Shown: positions 5,668 to 13,563 of the stretch, piece by piece
Layout of the letters: each line of letters opens with the position of its first letter
Position numbering within the stretch: position 1 is the stretch's first letter
Assembly (NCBI GenBank): GCA_964430295.1
Contig: CAYSEV010000022.1
Coordinates: 1-19,414 of the forward strand
DNA length: 19,414 nt
Direction of reading: 5' to 3'
Source: CAYGFH01 sp964430295
Lineage (GTDB): Bacteria; Patescibacteriota; Microgenomatia; UBA10105; UBA927
The notes under the pieces: generated by a model
Databases searched by the model: none
The model's input: only the letters and a program-made list of their open reading frames with translations
What the model was told of the DNA's origin: nothing
Position numbers and translations under genes: made by a program

Positions 5668-6592
5668 AACGTTGATCTATATTATCTATACGCATGAGTT
5701 AGCATTCGGAATCCTTGGGCTACTCATCAGTTTTCTCTATTTACTCATTGTGCCGATGTCTCCAACTATTTGGCGTTGTTTGCCACTGGCATTGAGTTGG
5801 ATTTCTGTTTTTTTGATCGGTGACAATGTGAATAAACACCTGGGGAATGGTTCTATTTTCCCCCATAGAAAAGATCAGTTACACAAATTAAAACGGCTTG
5901 CTGCTGCAGGATTTTTCATGAATCTTATCAATGATGCTTCAGGAGCGTTTATGACGAGGCTCTGGTACTATCCCGGATTTGATCCTATTTGGTATCTGCT
6001 CTTTTTTGCACCGATTGGCTATATGCTTTTTGGCATCATACTCTATATATTTTACAAGGTATTTCGTCGTCACTGGGAATATTTGGTTCGTGCCGGAAGG
6101 ATGAGCAGGACAACGGCGACAGTATATCAGTGGATCATGTATATGGAGCTCATTATCGGGTCTGTTGGACTCGTCGTGAGTTGGCAGTATTATATGCATC
6201 TCATAACAACATATGGCGTCCGCTGGTACGAAATTTTTGCACGCGTTGATATGCCTGTTAGTGTTCCTATGGTATTTTTTTCCTGGCTCTCAATTTTTTT
6301 CCTGCTTGAATTTGCCTGTTTTATGCTGGGCAGAGAAACGCTGAGCCGTGATTGCCTTCGTGGAAACTTTCTGCCGCTTGTGTCTATTGTTGGGGCGAGC
6401 GTTCTGTGTATTGTGTTTGTAGAGCTTTTTAATGCGCCGTTTCAGATCTGGGTATTTCATAATTGGCCACTTGATCATATACGATTTTTTGACATTCCAC
6501 TTGTCGCGTACCTCGTGTGGCCATCTCAATACTTGTTATTACTTCCGATCATTCGTTTATTTGATGGTAAAAATGAAGAAAACGTATGGTAG
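5660..6592 (+). CDS. Polytopic membrane protein of unknown function
   Basis: 310 residues from ATG 5660 (MGKTLIYIIYTHELAFGILG). The frame is open further upstream, but that part is a shadow of the TrmB-like gene. About eight hydrophobic segments: near 5-31, 37-54, 80-98 (weak), 108-133, 155-175, 200-222, 237-256 and 279-298, with a basic cytoplasmic-type loop at about 69-80 (HRKDQLHKLKR) and another at about 134-150. Helix ends carry notable aromatic and acidic residues (FVELFNAPFQIWVFHNWPLDHIRFFDIPLVAYLVWPSQYL). The pattern faintly recalls small polytopic enzymes such as lycopene-cyclase-type proteins, but I cannot assign it. It overlaps the TrmB-like gene by 8 bp, and is 9 bp before the GT2 gene, so one transcript is likely. 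Confidence 0.8.
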   Translation: MGKTLIYIIYTHELAFGILGLLISFLYLLIVPMSPTIWRCLPLALSWISVFLIGDNVNKHLGNGSIFPHRKDQLHKLKRLAAAGFFMNLINDASGAFMTRLWYYPGFDPIWYLLFFAPIGYMLFGIILYIFYKVFRRHWEYLVRAGRMSRTTATVYQWIMYMELIIGSVGLVVSWQYYMHLITTYGVRWYEIFARVDMPVSVPMVFFSWLSIFFLLEFACFMLGRETLSRDCLRGNFLPLVSIVGASVLCIVFVELFNAPFQIWVFHNWPLDHIRFFDIPLVAYLVWPSQYLLLLPIIRLFDGKNEENVW

Positions 6593-6601
6593 GATACATA
6601 T

Positions 6602-7588
6602 ATGGTAGCAGTTTCTTGCATAGTTCCTACATATAAACGCATTGATCAGACACTCACGACGCTTGATCTGTTACTGGCTTCTGATGGAATACATTCTGTG
6701 TTTGAACTTGAGGTAATCGTGTCTGATTCTACTCCGGATGAATCTCTGAAAGCAGCGGTGCACGCTGCGTATGGAGATAAAGTCCGCTACGTTCGCCCAG
6801 AACATGAAGGCATTGCCCGCAATAAAAATGCTGGAGCAAAAGCTTCGTCCCATCCGATCCTGATTTTTTGTGATTCTGATATGGAAGTGGAGAAAAACAC
6901 CATTCTTGAGACTGTTGAATATTTACGGACACATCCAAGTGTTGCGATGGTGGGTGGATTTGTGATGTGGAAAGGCGGGCCGCACGATAAAATGAAAGAT
7001 CGTCCCAGAAGCGAGGATCGCATGATGCGAATAGGAAATACGGCATATATAGAGGCCCTGTATTCAAGGTATGTGGCTACGTATAGGGACATTTTTTGGC
7101 AGGTAGGCGGATATGATGAAGATGTGTTTAACATGCGTGGGGAAGGATCCGATTTATCTGTACGCTATTGGAGGGCAGGATTTCCGTTGGCGTTTCATGA
7201 ACGGATTATCGTACATCATGTTCATGATGTCCCTGACACAGCTGCGGTGCGGGTTAACCATACGGAATGGGGTATTGCACGGGATTTATTGCTGTTAGGC
7301 TATAAATACAATATGTTTGAATCCGATTTCACCACATTTGCCAGTACTGTCTCCATAAATTTTTCACCCCTCGGTATGCAGGGAGCATATCGTATGTTGC
7401 AGGGAATCGGGAGAAATTTGGATCAAATTGCGGCATCAAAAATGAAACTGGATGTATTTCGTACAACGGATATGCCTATATATGATTTTAAGTTTTTGGA
7501 GATCTTTTCCAATGCAAAAGTGTTTGAGAAATGTATTGCAGCCACTGGTACCCGATTCACAGATGTTCATCATCGGGCATTTTCCTAA
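6602..7588 (+). CDS. GT2-family glycosyltransferase
   Basis: 328 residues with a GT-A fold N-terminus: VSCIVPTYKRIDQTLTTLDLLL at 4-25, VIVSDSTPDE (38-47), then the nucleotide-sugar metal motif DSD at 91-93 (FCDSDMEVEKN). GGYDED (169-174) and GEGSDLSVRYWRAG (180-193) are the acceptor-side and catalytic-base region of GT2 enzymes, here with EGSD instead of the common EDSD/EDxE. The last third (about 220-328) is a helical tail with no recognised domain and no membrane helix, so it is a soluble or peripheral enzyme. AGGA is 7 nt before the ATG, a weak SD. It lies 9 bp after the membrane protein gene. Sugar and acceptor are unknown. Confidence 0.9.
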   Translation: MVAVSCIVPTYKRIDQTLTTLDLLLASDGIHSVFELEVIVSDSTPDESLKAAVHAAYGDKVRYVRPEHEGIARNKNAGAKASSHPILIFCDSDMEVEKNTILETVEYLRTHPSVAMVGGFVMWKGGPHDKMKDRPRSEDRMMRIGNTAYIEALYSRYVATYRDIFWQVGGYDEDVFNMRGEGSDLSVRYWRAGFPLAFHERIIVHHVHDVPDTAAVRVNHTEWGIARDLLLLGYKYNMFESDFTTFASTVSINFSPLGMQGAYRMLQGIGRNLDQIAASKMKLDVFRTTDMPIYDFKFLEIFSNAKVFEKCIAATGTRFTDVHHRAFS

Positions 7589-7612
7589 CTACACTGAGGC
7601 ATATCTCCTGTC

Positions 7613-7641
7613 TGTACACTCAATCGACTCAATAGTATAAT
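7613..7641 (+). promoter_or_regulatory. Predicted promoter of the HD-domain gene
   Basis: TGTACA (7613-7618), 17-bp spacer, perfect TATAAT (7636-7641). The expected start point is about 7648, leaving about 5 nt before ATG 7653, so the transcript would be leaderless or nearly so. Confidence 0.6.
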
Positions 7642-7652
7642 CCCATAGTTAT

Positions 7653-8774
7653 ATGGCTGTGGAACGGTTACAAGACATTCCGACATCAATTGGTGTAGGA
7701 CCAGATGATATAGCATTTACCGATGTGCATAGCATGTTTAGCGGCACGCAGTATGGAAATATTTTACTGGACCGAAGTCGTTGGGGGAGTTTTAAACCTT
7801 CATGGATGACAAATGAGCAGTTTGAAAACCTGATTGGTGTAGATGTAAATAATCTCAAACATATCAAGCTGACATTTGAGACAGCACGTGTATTTTTGGC
7901 ATATTGTGAACACCCGGATTCTGTCTGGAAAGGCTCCGTCCCTGAAGATGCACAGTTTACCGATGATGAAAAAGCTGTATTGCTATTGTGTGCAATCACT
8001 CACGATTGGGGAGAAGCCAGTGTCGGTGATACCGCGCAACCAAACAAAACGAAAAAATCAGAGCTCAAGGAGTTTAAAGAGCTACTGCGAATTGCAAATG
8101 AGACAACACGATCAACACATGGTACGTTTGGGACACTATTTCGATATACAGAACCTTTATTGCGTCACACTCCATCGAAATTTTATCACTCATTCTATGA
8201 TAAGCTCAGCAAATTCGTCGGTGGTGATTCAGAATTATTCGGAAAAATTTACGAAAGTACAAATGTGACGCTCCTTCAAAGTGAAACCCGGCTAGCGAAG
8301 GCCTTTAATGCCATTGAAAAGGTCGGATATCAACGATCAGGACTGATCGGTTGGCGGGAAAGTTCCAACTGGAACGGTGTCGATATAGACATGTATGACA
8401 GAATGCGGGGAATGGGTTTTTCCGTTCATACACACAATCTCATTGACCTGATCAAATACGCCTATGTCTATCCTCCGGTGCTTACACAATTGGTTGCAAA
8501 TGCAGATTTGATTTCGGAAGTATACGAAACAGACCCTTCTGAGGTTTCAGAAATTTTATATAGATATCAGGCAAAAAAACCGGGGGATACACCTGAAGAT
8601 GAATTGCGATCAAGATCTTTGTTGGAACAAAAATACAGAGCACAACGTGATGCCTGGCGAGTCTTCAAAGAGTCTCACACATCGCACGTGGAGCAATGGA
8701 AAGAAGAGCACCCGGGACAGGACACATTTTTACGCGATCGTGCAATTCACGACAGAAGCAGTTTAATCACTTGA
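7653..8774 (+). CDS. HD-domain phosphohydrolase-like protein
   Basis: 373 residues. The HD signature runs KHIKLTFETARVFLAYCE (His70 as the first ligand), then AITHDWGEASVGDTAQPNKTKKSELKE (His117-Asp118, Glu121, Asp126). The HDxxEAxxGD pattern followed by basic and acidic residues resembles the HD_3 / YfbR / HDDC2 branch, whose known members are 5'-deoxynucleotidases. At 373 residues this protein is almost twice as long as those, with a second half (about 200-373) that I do not recognise and that ends in a charged helix (LRSRSLLEQKYRAQRDAWRVFKESH). The nucleotidase assignment is therefore tentative; a metal-dependent phosphohydrolase is the safe call. It lies between the GT2 and GT4 genes with its own promoter. 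Confidence 0.75.
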   Translation: MAVERLQDIPTSIGVGPDDIAFTDVHSMFSGTQYGNILLDRSRWGSFKPSWMTNEQFENLIGVDVNNLKHIKLTFETARVFLAYCEHPDSVWKGSVPEDAQFTDDEKAVLLLCAITHDWGEASVGDTAQPNKTKKSELKEFKELLRIANETTRSTHGTFGTLFRYTEPLLRHTPSKFYHSFYDKLSKFVGGDSELFGKIYESTNVTLLQSETRLAKAFNAIEKVGYQRSGLIGWRESSNWNGVDIDMYDRMRGMGFSVHTHNLIDLIKYAYVYPPVLTQLVANADLISEVYETDPSEVSEILYRYQAKKPGDTPEDELRSRSLLEQKYRAQRDAWRVFKESHTSHVEQWKEEHPGQDTFLRDRAIHDRSSLIT

Positions 8775-8798
8775 TCCCTTTCTGTGCTTTGATAGACT
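8771..8798 (+). promoter_or_regulatory. Weak predicted promoter of the first tandem GT4 gene
   Basis: TTGATC (8771-8776), 16-bp spacer, TAGACT (8793-8798). The expected start point coincides with ATG 8805, again a leaderless arrangement. It overlaps the end of the HD gene. Confidence 0.35.
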
Positions 8799-8804
8799 GG
8801 TAGT

Positions 8805-9878
8805 ATGAAACCTCTTCGTATAGCTCAGATCGTATTGCCGTGGATAGCACTTCCTCCCATGGGGTATGCAGGCACAGAGCGGGTTGTCTATCATTTGACT
8901 GAAGAGTTGGTCAAACGTGGTCACATGGTGACCTTATTTGCTTCAGGTGACTCACAGACTTCAGCCACACTGGAATCTGTCATTCCGAAGGCACTGGGTC
9001 TGCAGGGAAAAGTTATAGATACGATGCAAGCATCATTTTATCCGCTCATGCATGTGGCTCGTGCATACGAGCTGGCAGACCAATTTGACGTCATTCATTC
9101 TCATGCGCAATTTTTGTCGTTACCATTTTCTGCAGCATGCAAGACTCCTGTCGTTCACACATTTCACCGTCAATTTCAATTTGATACAAAGGAAGAACAG
9201 GATATTGTTGCAGCCTATGGGCAGAAGCTAATCTTTACCTCTATCAGTAACGCGCAGCGGGTAGGCGGGGTTAATTTTATTGGAACGGTCTACAATGGTG
9301 TTGATACAACGATCTACACACCTGGCTCTCTGGGAGCTCCCCGTGACTATCTGCTGTGGGCGGGGAGAATGACAGAAAAGAAAGGACCGGAAGATGCCAT
9401 TCAAGTAGCTAAGTCGCTACAAAAACGGCTGATTATGGCTGGAGAAATTACGGAAAAAGAGTATTTCCAGGAGCGCATTATCCCTCATATAGATGGAGAT
9501 CAGATACAGCTGCTGGAGCATACAAATCGCGAACAGCTCATTTCCCTCTATCAGGGTGCGAAAGTTACACTTGTTCCGACAAAATGGAATGAGCCATTTG
9601 GGCTGGTGCCTGTGGAATCTATGGCATGTGGTACTCCTCCTGTATCCTATGACCGTGGCGGTGTCTCTGAAACTATTATTCAGGGTACCGGGTATTTAGT
9701 GAGTGAATCGGAAGGTATAGAAGGTCTAACTAGAAGAGTGAGTCAAATTTTTGACATGTCTCCTGATCAGTACACGACTATGTGTGATACCGCCAGAAAA
9801 CACGTTGAAGACCATTTTTCTATTGGAGCGATGACAGACGGATATGAGGGGGTGTATCAAAAACTGCTGGGACTGTAA
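8805..9878 (+). CDS. GT4-family glycosyltransferase (tandem copy 1)
   Basis: 357 residues. The N-terminal half opens with RIAQIVLPWIALPPMGYAGTERVVYHLTEELVKRGHMVTLFASGDS, the Gly-rich GT-B acceptor side. The donor side has YNGVDT (163-168), AGRMTEKKG (186-194), and the E-x7-E motif EPFGLVPVE (263-271) followed by MACGTP (273-278) and YDRGGVSE. No membrane segment; it would act on the inner face of the membrane. It is a clear paralogue of the next gene: both share the GSxTSA.LE, YNGVDT, PHIDG, E-x7-E and MACGTPxxxYDRG blocks in the same order. It has no SD. The family contains many sugar specificities, so no substrate is proposed. Confidence 0.92.
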   Translation: MKPLRIAQIVLPWIALPPMGYAGTERVVYHLTEELVKRGHMVTLFASGDSQTSATLESVIPKALGLQGKVIDTMQASFYPLMHVARAYELADQFDVIHSHAQFLSLPFSAACKTPVVHTFHRQFQFDTKEEQDIVAAYGQKLIFTSISNAQRVGGVNFIGTVYNGVDTTIYTPGSLGAPRDYLLWAGRMTEKKGPEDAIQVAKSLQKRLIMAGEITEKEYFQERIIPHIDGDQIQLLEHTNREQLISLYQGAKVTLVPTKWNEPFGLVPVESMACGTPPVSYDRGGVSETIIQGTGYLVSESEGIEGLTRRVSQIFDMSPDQYTTMCDTARKHVEDHFSIGAMTDGYEGVYQKLLGL

Positions 9879-9896
9879 CATACGTTCTACTCAAAT

Positions 9897-11063
9897 ATGA
9901 AAATCGCTATCTATAGTTCTCCTGCGCATACGATTCCTCATGGAGAACAGAAAATTCTTGCGCCGTGGGTGCTTACTGAGCAGCTGGTGACAGTGTTGGT
10001 ATCTCACGGTCATGATGTAACGCTCTTTGCCCCTGAAGGATCTGAGACGTCTGCACGGCTTGAAACTGGTGGTGTACAGCCATGTGGAATACTGCGTGAG
10101 ACATTTAGTGATGTTGATGCGTATTATGCGTATTTGAATGAACAATCTCTCAAGCTGTTTCGACACATGGTACGCCGTATTTCATCTCTTGGAATTCAAG
10201 TCATTCATATACATCAGGGCATTGAGCAGCTGCAACAGGTCCTTCACGAAGTTCCAAATACTGTGCAGATGGTTTGTACGTTTCATGATCCGGTCACTCC
10301 GGATAGAATTCCGGTACTGACTGATATTTCGCGGATGCCGAATGTTCACTTCATAGGTATAAGCAAGGCGCAGACAAAAAATCTGCCATTTCCGTTTTAC
10401 GACGTGGTCTATAATGGCGTTGATACGGGCTTTTTTGTGCCAGATGGTATTGAGGGCGAACGTAAATTTTTGATAGCGGGCAGAATTGTCCCTGAAAAAG
10501 GATTTGTCGATGCTATTCGTGCAATAAAAAAAACGAATGAACGACTTATGATGGTAGGCCAAAATTTTTCCAATAAGCCTGAAACTAAACAGTATTTCGA
10601 AATCGAGATTGCACCGCATATAGACGGAAAACAGGTTTTTTGGGAACCGGTACTCAAACAGGAACATTTGTTGGCGCATTATCAACAGGCGAAGGCTCTT
10701 TTGTTTCCAATTCATTGGGAGGAGGCTTTTGGGCTCGTGATGACTGAAGCCATGGCATGCGGCACTCCTGTGATTGCATACGACCGTGGAAGCGTTCCAG
10801 AAATTGTGAGAGATGGGATTAGTGGTTTTATCGTTACCCCTGCAGATGGAGAGGTATCTCCTGTATCCTCACAAAGGATGATTCAGCATGCAGGTGTAGA
10901 AGGTATCGTTGAAGCGATGGGAAGAATTCAGGAAATAGACAGAGAAAAATGCAGGGAACATGTAATGGAAAAATTTTCAGTACAACACATGGTTAATTCA
11001 TACGAACAACTATATGAAAAAATACTTGTCGAATATGGAAATTTTATAAAATCATCAGCTTAA
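9897..11063 (+). CDS. GT4-family glycosyltransferase (tandem copy 2)
   Basis: 388 residues, starting 18 bp after the paralogue and without an SD. Motifs: HGHDVTLFAPEGSETSARLE near 37-56, YNGVDT (172-177), AGRIVPEKG (194-202), PHIDGKQ (240-246), the E-x7-E motif EAFGLVMTE (276-284) and MACGTP (286-291), YDRGSVPEIV. It is longer than copy 1 at the C-terminus, where a segment rich in Ser, Gly and Val (ADGEVSPVSSQRMIQHAGVEG) is inserted before the last helices. The two genes look like an old duplication that has diverged, presumably giving successive sugar additions to the same glycan. That last point is an inference. Confidence 0.92.
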   Translation: MKIAIYSSPAHTIPHGEQKILAPWVLTEQLVTVLVSHGHDVTLFAPEGSETSARLETGGVQPCGILRETFSDVDAYYAYLNEQSLKLFRHMVRRISSLGIQVIHIHQGIEQLQQVLHEVPNTVQMVCTFHDPVTPDRIPVLTDISRMPNVHFIGISKAQTKNLPFPFYDVVYNGVDTGFFVPDGIEGERKFLIAGRIVPEKGFVDAIRAIKKTNERLMMVGQNFSNKPETKQYFEIEIAPHIDGKQVFWEPVLKQEHLLAHYQQAKALLFPIHWEEAFGLVMTEAMACGTPVIAYDRGSVPEIVRDGISGFIVTPADGEVSPVSSQRMIQHAGVEGIVEAMGRIQEIDREKCREHVMEKFSVQHMVNSYEQLYEKILVEYGNFIKSSA

Positions 11064-11376
11064 AATTATAGAATAAGGAATTTAGTTATAGAGCCTAATG
11101 ATGTGATATATATAATATAAATATAGCGTAAATTTAATAAAAATATTTATGTACGAATTTTCTCAATGTGAAGCGTAAACAATATGGTGTAACGATCATA
11201 AAATGTTTGTTAAGAAAAGATATGTGATGTGTATAAAAGTAGCAATAGAGTAAAGATGGTTATACGAATTGTGTGAAACATGCATCTTGACATTAGAATA
11301 AAGTTGCGACAATATACACATAAAGATATAAACATGTCGTTTCTATAATCATAAAGCTCATTGGAAAGATCTACGT
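11064..11376. other. AT-rich intergenic region with a probable promoter
   Basis: This 313-bp spacer contains no gene that I can support. TTGACA at 11287-11292 with a 17-bp spacer to CAATAT (11310-11315) is the best promoter candidate for the PaaX-like gene, and an additional TATAAT (11344-11349) lacks a -35. The rest is AT-rich with short repeats. No terminator is evident behind the GT4 gene. Confidence 0.45.
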
Positions 11377-11976
11377 ATGAAAACGGATGAACAGGATATA
11401 GCAGATTCTATAAAATTACCTAGTCATGAAACGCTTATTGCGACAGCAAAAGCAATGTTGGAACGATTTAACTCGGCCCAACATGACGGGACAAAATACG
11501 CTTCAGTGCAGCATCTGCTTTGTTTGATTTGTGTAGGTCAACCAGTGGACGCATCAACACTTCCACAATACAATCCGTATTATATAAAGCGGACATTGAA
11601 GCGTCTGAAAGCTCAAAAACTGGCAGAAATCGTAGATAAAGCCTATGTATTAACTACACGAGGAAAGAGATGGATTTTAAAATACACGCTCGAGGATCTA
11701 TCTATTACTGTGCCCGCAAAATGGGATGGTAAATGGAGGATGATTATTTATGATGTCGCAAGACATAAAGCAACTCTTCGAAATATTTTTAGATCAACCA
11801 TAAAAAGGCTCGGATTTTATAATGTACAGGAGAGTGTATGGATTTTTCCGTATCCGTGTGAAAAAGAAATTTCATTTTTGCGTGATTATTGCGGAATGGG
11901 AAGTGATGTTATGTATATTATCGTTCATAAAATAGAGAACGATTCCCGGTATAAGGAATTTTTTAAGCTACAATAA
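11377..11976 (+). CDS. PaaX-like winged-helix protein with Cas2-like C-terminal domain
   Basis: 199 residues. Residues about 40-108 form a winged helix (YASVQHLLCLICVGQ...YNPYYIKRTLKRLKAQKLAEIVDKAYVLTTRGKRWI). Residues 117-199 match the ferredoxin-like PaaX C-terminal / Cas2-type fold: WDGKWRMIIYDVARHKATLRNIFRSTIKRLGFYNVQESVWIFPYPCEKEISFLRDYC, where the 'W.G.W...YD......R..LR..L...GF...Q.SVWI.P' pattern is characteristic. PaaX proteins repress phenylacetate genes in other bacteria, but this shorter type is widespread in CPR genomes with no known target. No CRISPR array or other cas gene is seen nearby, so a role as Cas2 is unlikely. Alone between two long spacers; it may be an autoregulator. 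Confidence 0.8.
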   Translation: MKTDEQDIADSIKLPSHETLIATAKAMLERFNSAQHDGTKYASVQHLLCLICVGQPVDASTLPQYNPYYIKRTLKRLKAQKLAEIVDKAYVLTTRGKRWILKYTLEDLSITVPAKWDGKWRMIIYDVARHKATLRNIFRSTIKRLGFYNVQESVWIFPYPCEKEISFLRDYCGMGSDVMYIIVHKIENDSRYKEFFKLQ

Positions 11977-12210
11977 GGTCAGAATTCTCCTCTAATACTC
12001 ATATTTTCTGGCAATATATAAAATTTTCTGCTAAATAGAATTTAGCTCTATTTAACAGCATATTACATGGGTGTTACACAATATTTATAGTCTAAATTTT
12101 TGTACATCTATGTCATTTTAATCTTATAGTATTTAACTGAGATACGGCTATGGCACTATATGGGTAGGACTGATAACACTGTCATAAAGAAAGAATGTGT
12201 AGTACTGCTT

Positions 12211-12253
12211 CTGTGACTTGATTGCTAAGTGCCGAGTAAACAATCAGCCACAG
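12211..12253. repeat. Two-step hairpin
   Basis: CTGTG (12211-12215) pairs with CACAG (12249-12253) and inside it TGATTG (12219-12224) pairs with CAATCA (12241-12246), with a 16-nt loop. No T tract follows, so this is not an intrinsic terminator. It may be part of a small RNA. Confidence 0.4.
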
Positions 12254-12407
12254 TCGCGCATAAAAATATGATGTATGTAGAGTAGAATGGAAAATATTTC
12301 TAAATATGGCAGAGTTGGTATGATTGCAGAATATATATTGACAGGTAAATGCAATAGAAGATACCTATCTTTATGTTACACTTTGGTATACGGTGTATTT
12401 CTTTTTC

Positions 12408-12434
12408 AAAAAACTTCGTGTCATCAAACACGAA
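12408..12434 (-). terminator. Putative intrinsic terminator on the minus strand
   Basis: On the minus strand TTCGTGT (12434-12428) pairs with ACACGAA (12421-12415), a 7-bp stem with a 6-nt loop, and is followed by G then six T (12413-12408). It would end a leftward transcript from the non-coding region or from the distant Fic-like gene, which suggests that something here is transcribed. Confidence 0.5.
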
Positions 12435-12640
12435 AGACCGACGACAGCGCCGGGAGACGTATGAGGAAAACCAACCTGAGTTTCCTTGGAAATGCGCTTT
12501 TGGCATAGATCTGGACTATCTCAGATACAATTCAGTTGTATAAACGTACTCTACAGCGTATAAAACCCTGACGTATAGATTCCTTCCTAATCAAAATAAT
12601 ATGGTTCAACACACACGACAGGAATATGTTACTGTGCAAT

Positions 12641-12685
12641 GTCATTATGAGCGAATTCTTTGAGGCTACGGGCCTCTACAATGAC
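12641..12685. repeat. REP-like palindromic repeat
   Basis: GTCATT (12641-12646) pairs with AATGAC (12680-12685) and inside it GAGGC (12662-12666) pairs with GCCTC (12672-12676). The GTCATT...GAGGCTACGGGCCTC...AATGAC form resembles dispersed GTCATTGCGAG-type repeats. It is different in sequence from the element at 4807-4878, but shares the GTCATT/AATGAC-type ends. Confidence 0.5.
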
Positions 12686-13309
12686 TGTAGAAGGATTATT
12701 GAAGTATACCCTTGGTACCAAAGCAGACATGCATAGAATACGGTGATGACTGATATCTAATGGTGCGAGGTAAATATCAAGCATAGACCGTTATAACAGC
12801 TTAAAGTGGTATTTCAAAAGCTATGCTACGTTTAAAAAAAACATATTACTATTATGATTTTTTTAGAATAAATTTTGAGCGTTCCTATATGGTTATTTAG
12901 ATTATCCTGATGATCCGGGTTTATGTGCATAACCGCGAAAAATATGTATATACATTCTGCGTAATTGTATATCGCGATCACTTTCATTTAATGGCAACCA
13001 GGTTGCGCTATGGTGAAAACTATAACCTTATGCCTACACCGTTTTTATCAAATAACATGTATTTCCGTATTTCCCCAAAAAATATCCGGAATATATATCT
13101 CTTCTTATGTGTATTTTTAAATAATATTTTTTAAATTTGACGAATGATTTTTTCGTTTCGTACTGCATATATACGTAATATTTTAAGTGTATATTACCGG
13201 ATAATTATTACAGAAAATTATCAATATGACGACAAAATATGAATATAATTAACATATTGGCGGCTTATTATAGAGATATTTTAATGAAATGTTGCAAGAG
13301 AGACTATAT

Positions 13310-13470
13310 TTGTCGTTACACAGTATACACAAAATAATATTAATAAAATTATTGTCGAAATATGTTTTTATTTCAAATAAGTTATTTCAAGAAAAGTGCC
13401 ATAGATGCAGGTTTAGATTTTTGATTTGTTTTTACAGGTAACGACAATAAATTCCAATAATTTATTTGTC
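13310..13470. repeat. Inverted repeat with TTGTCG arms and adjoining hairpin
   Basis: TTGTCGTTAC (13310-13319) and GTAACGACAA (13438-13447) are perfect inverted copies. Overlapping the right arm, GACAATAAATT (13443-13453) pairs with AATTTATTTGTC (13459-13470), one bulge. Further TTGTCG/CGACAA words occur at 13230-13235 and 13352-13357. This may be the 3' end structure of the minus-strand Fic-like gene (stop at 13564) or a cluster of binding sites. Confidence 0.45.
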
Positions 13471-13563
13471 TCACAATGCATAAAAGATATAAAAAAATAC
13501 CGATATAAATCAATAATTTATGCTTTCATTATGCTCTGGGATGTGATTTATTGCTGAAGAAAA

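Larger units (their letters stand above)
11977..13563. other. Long non-coding AT-rich region
   Basis: No convincing gene over 1.59 kb. Two short open frames (12287-12508 and 12910-13134, plus strand) lack an SD, have shadow-like composition and are not called. The region does hold several dyads: CTAAAT/ATTTAG (12031-12045), CTGTG..TGATTG/CAATCA..CACAG (12211-12253), a minus-strand terminator-like hairpin (12408-12434), a REP-like repeat (12641-12685), and an inverted repeat with TTGTCG arms (13310-13447). AT content rises strongly after about 12840. It could contain one or more small RNAs or be a decayed gene region. Confidence 0.6.

Noticed and set aside
11377..11976. CRISPR-Cas adaptation gene cas2
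   Set aside because: The domain is fused to a winged helix, as in PaaX-type regulators, and no repeat-spacer array or cas1 is present in the window.
12287..12508. 73-codon open frame on the plus strand
   Set aside because: No SD or promoter, odd composition, and it is interrupted by a hairpin that fits a minus-strand terminator.
12910..13134. 74-codon open frame on the plus strand
   Set aside because: No SD, composition typical of AT-rich random DNA, no recognisable motif.
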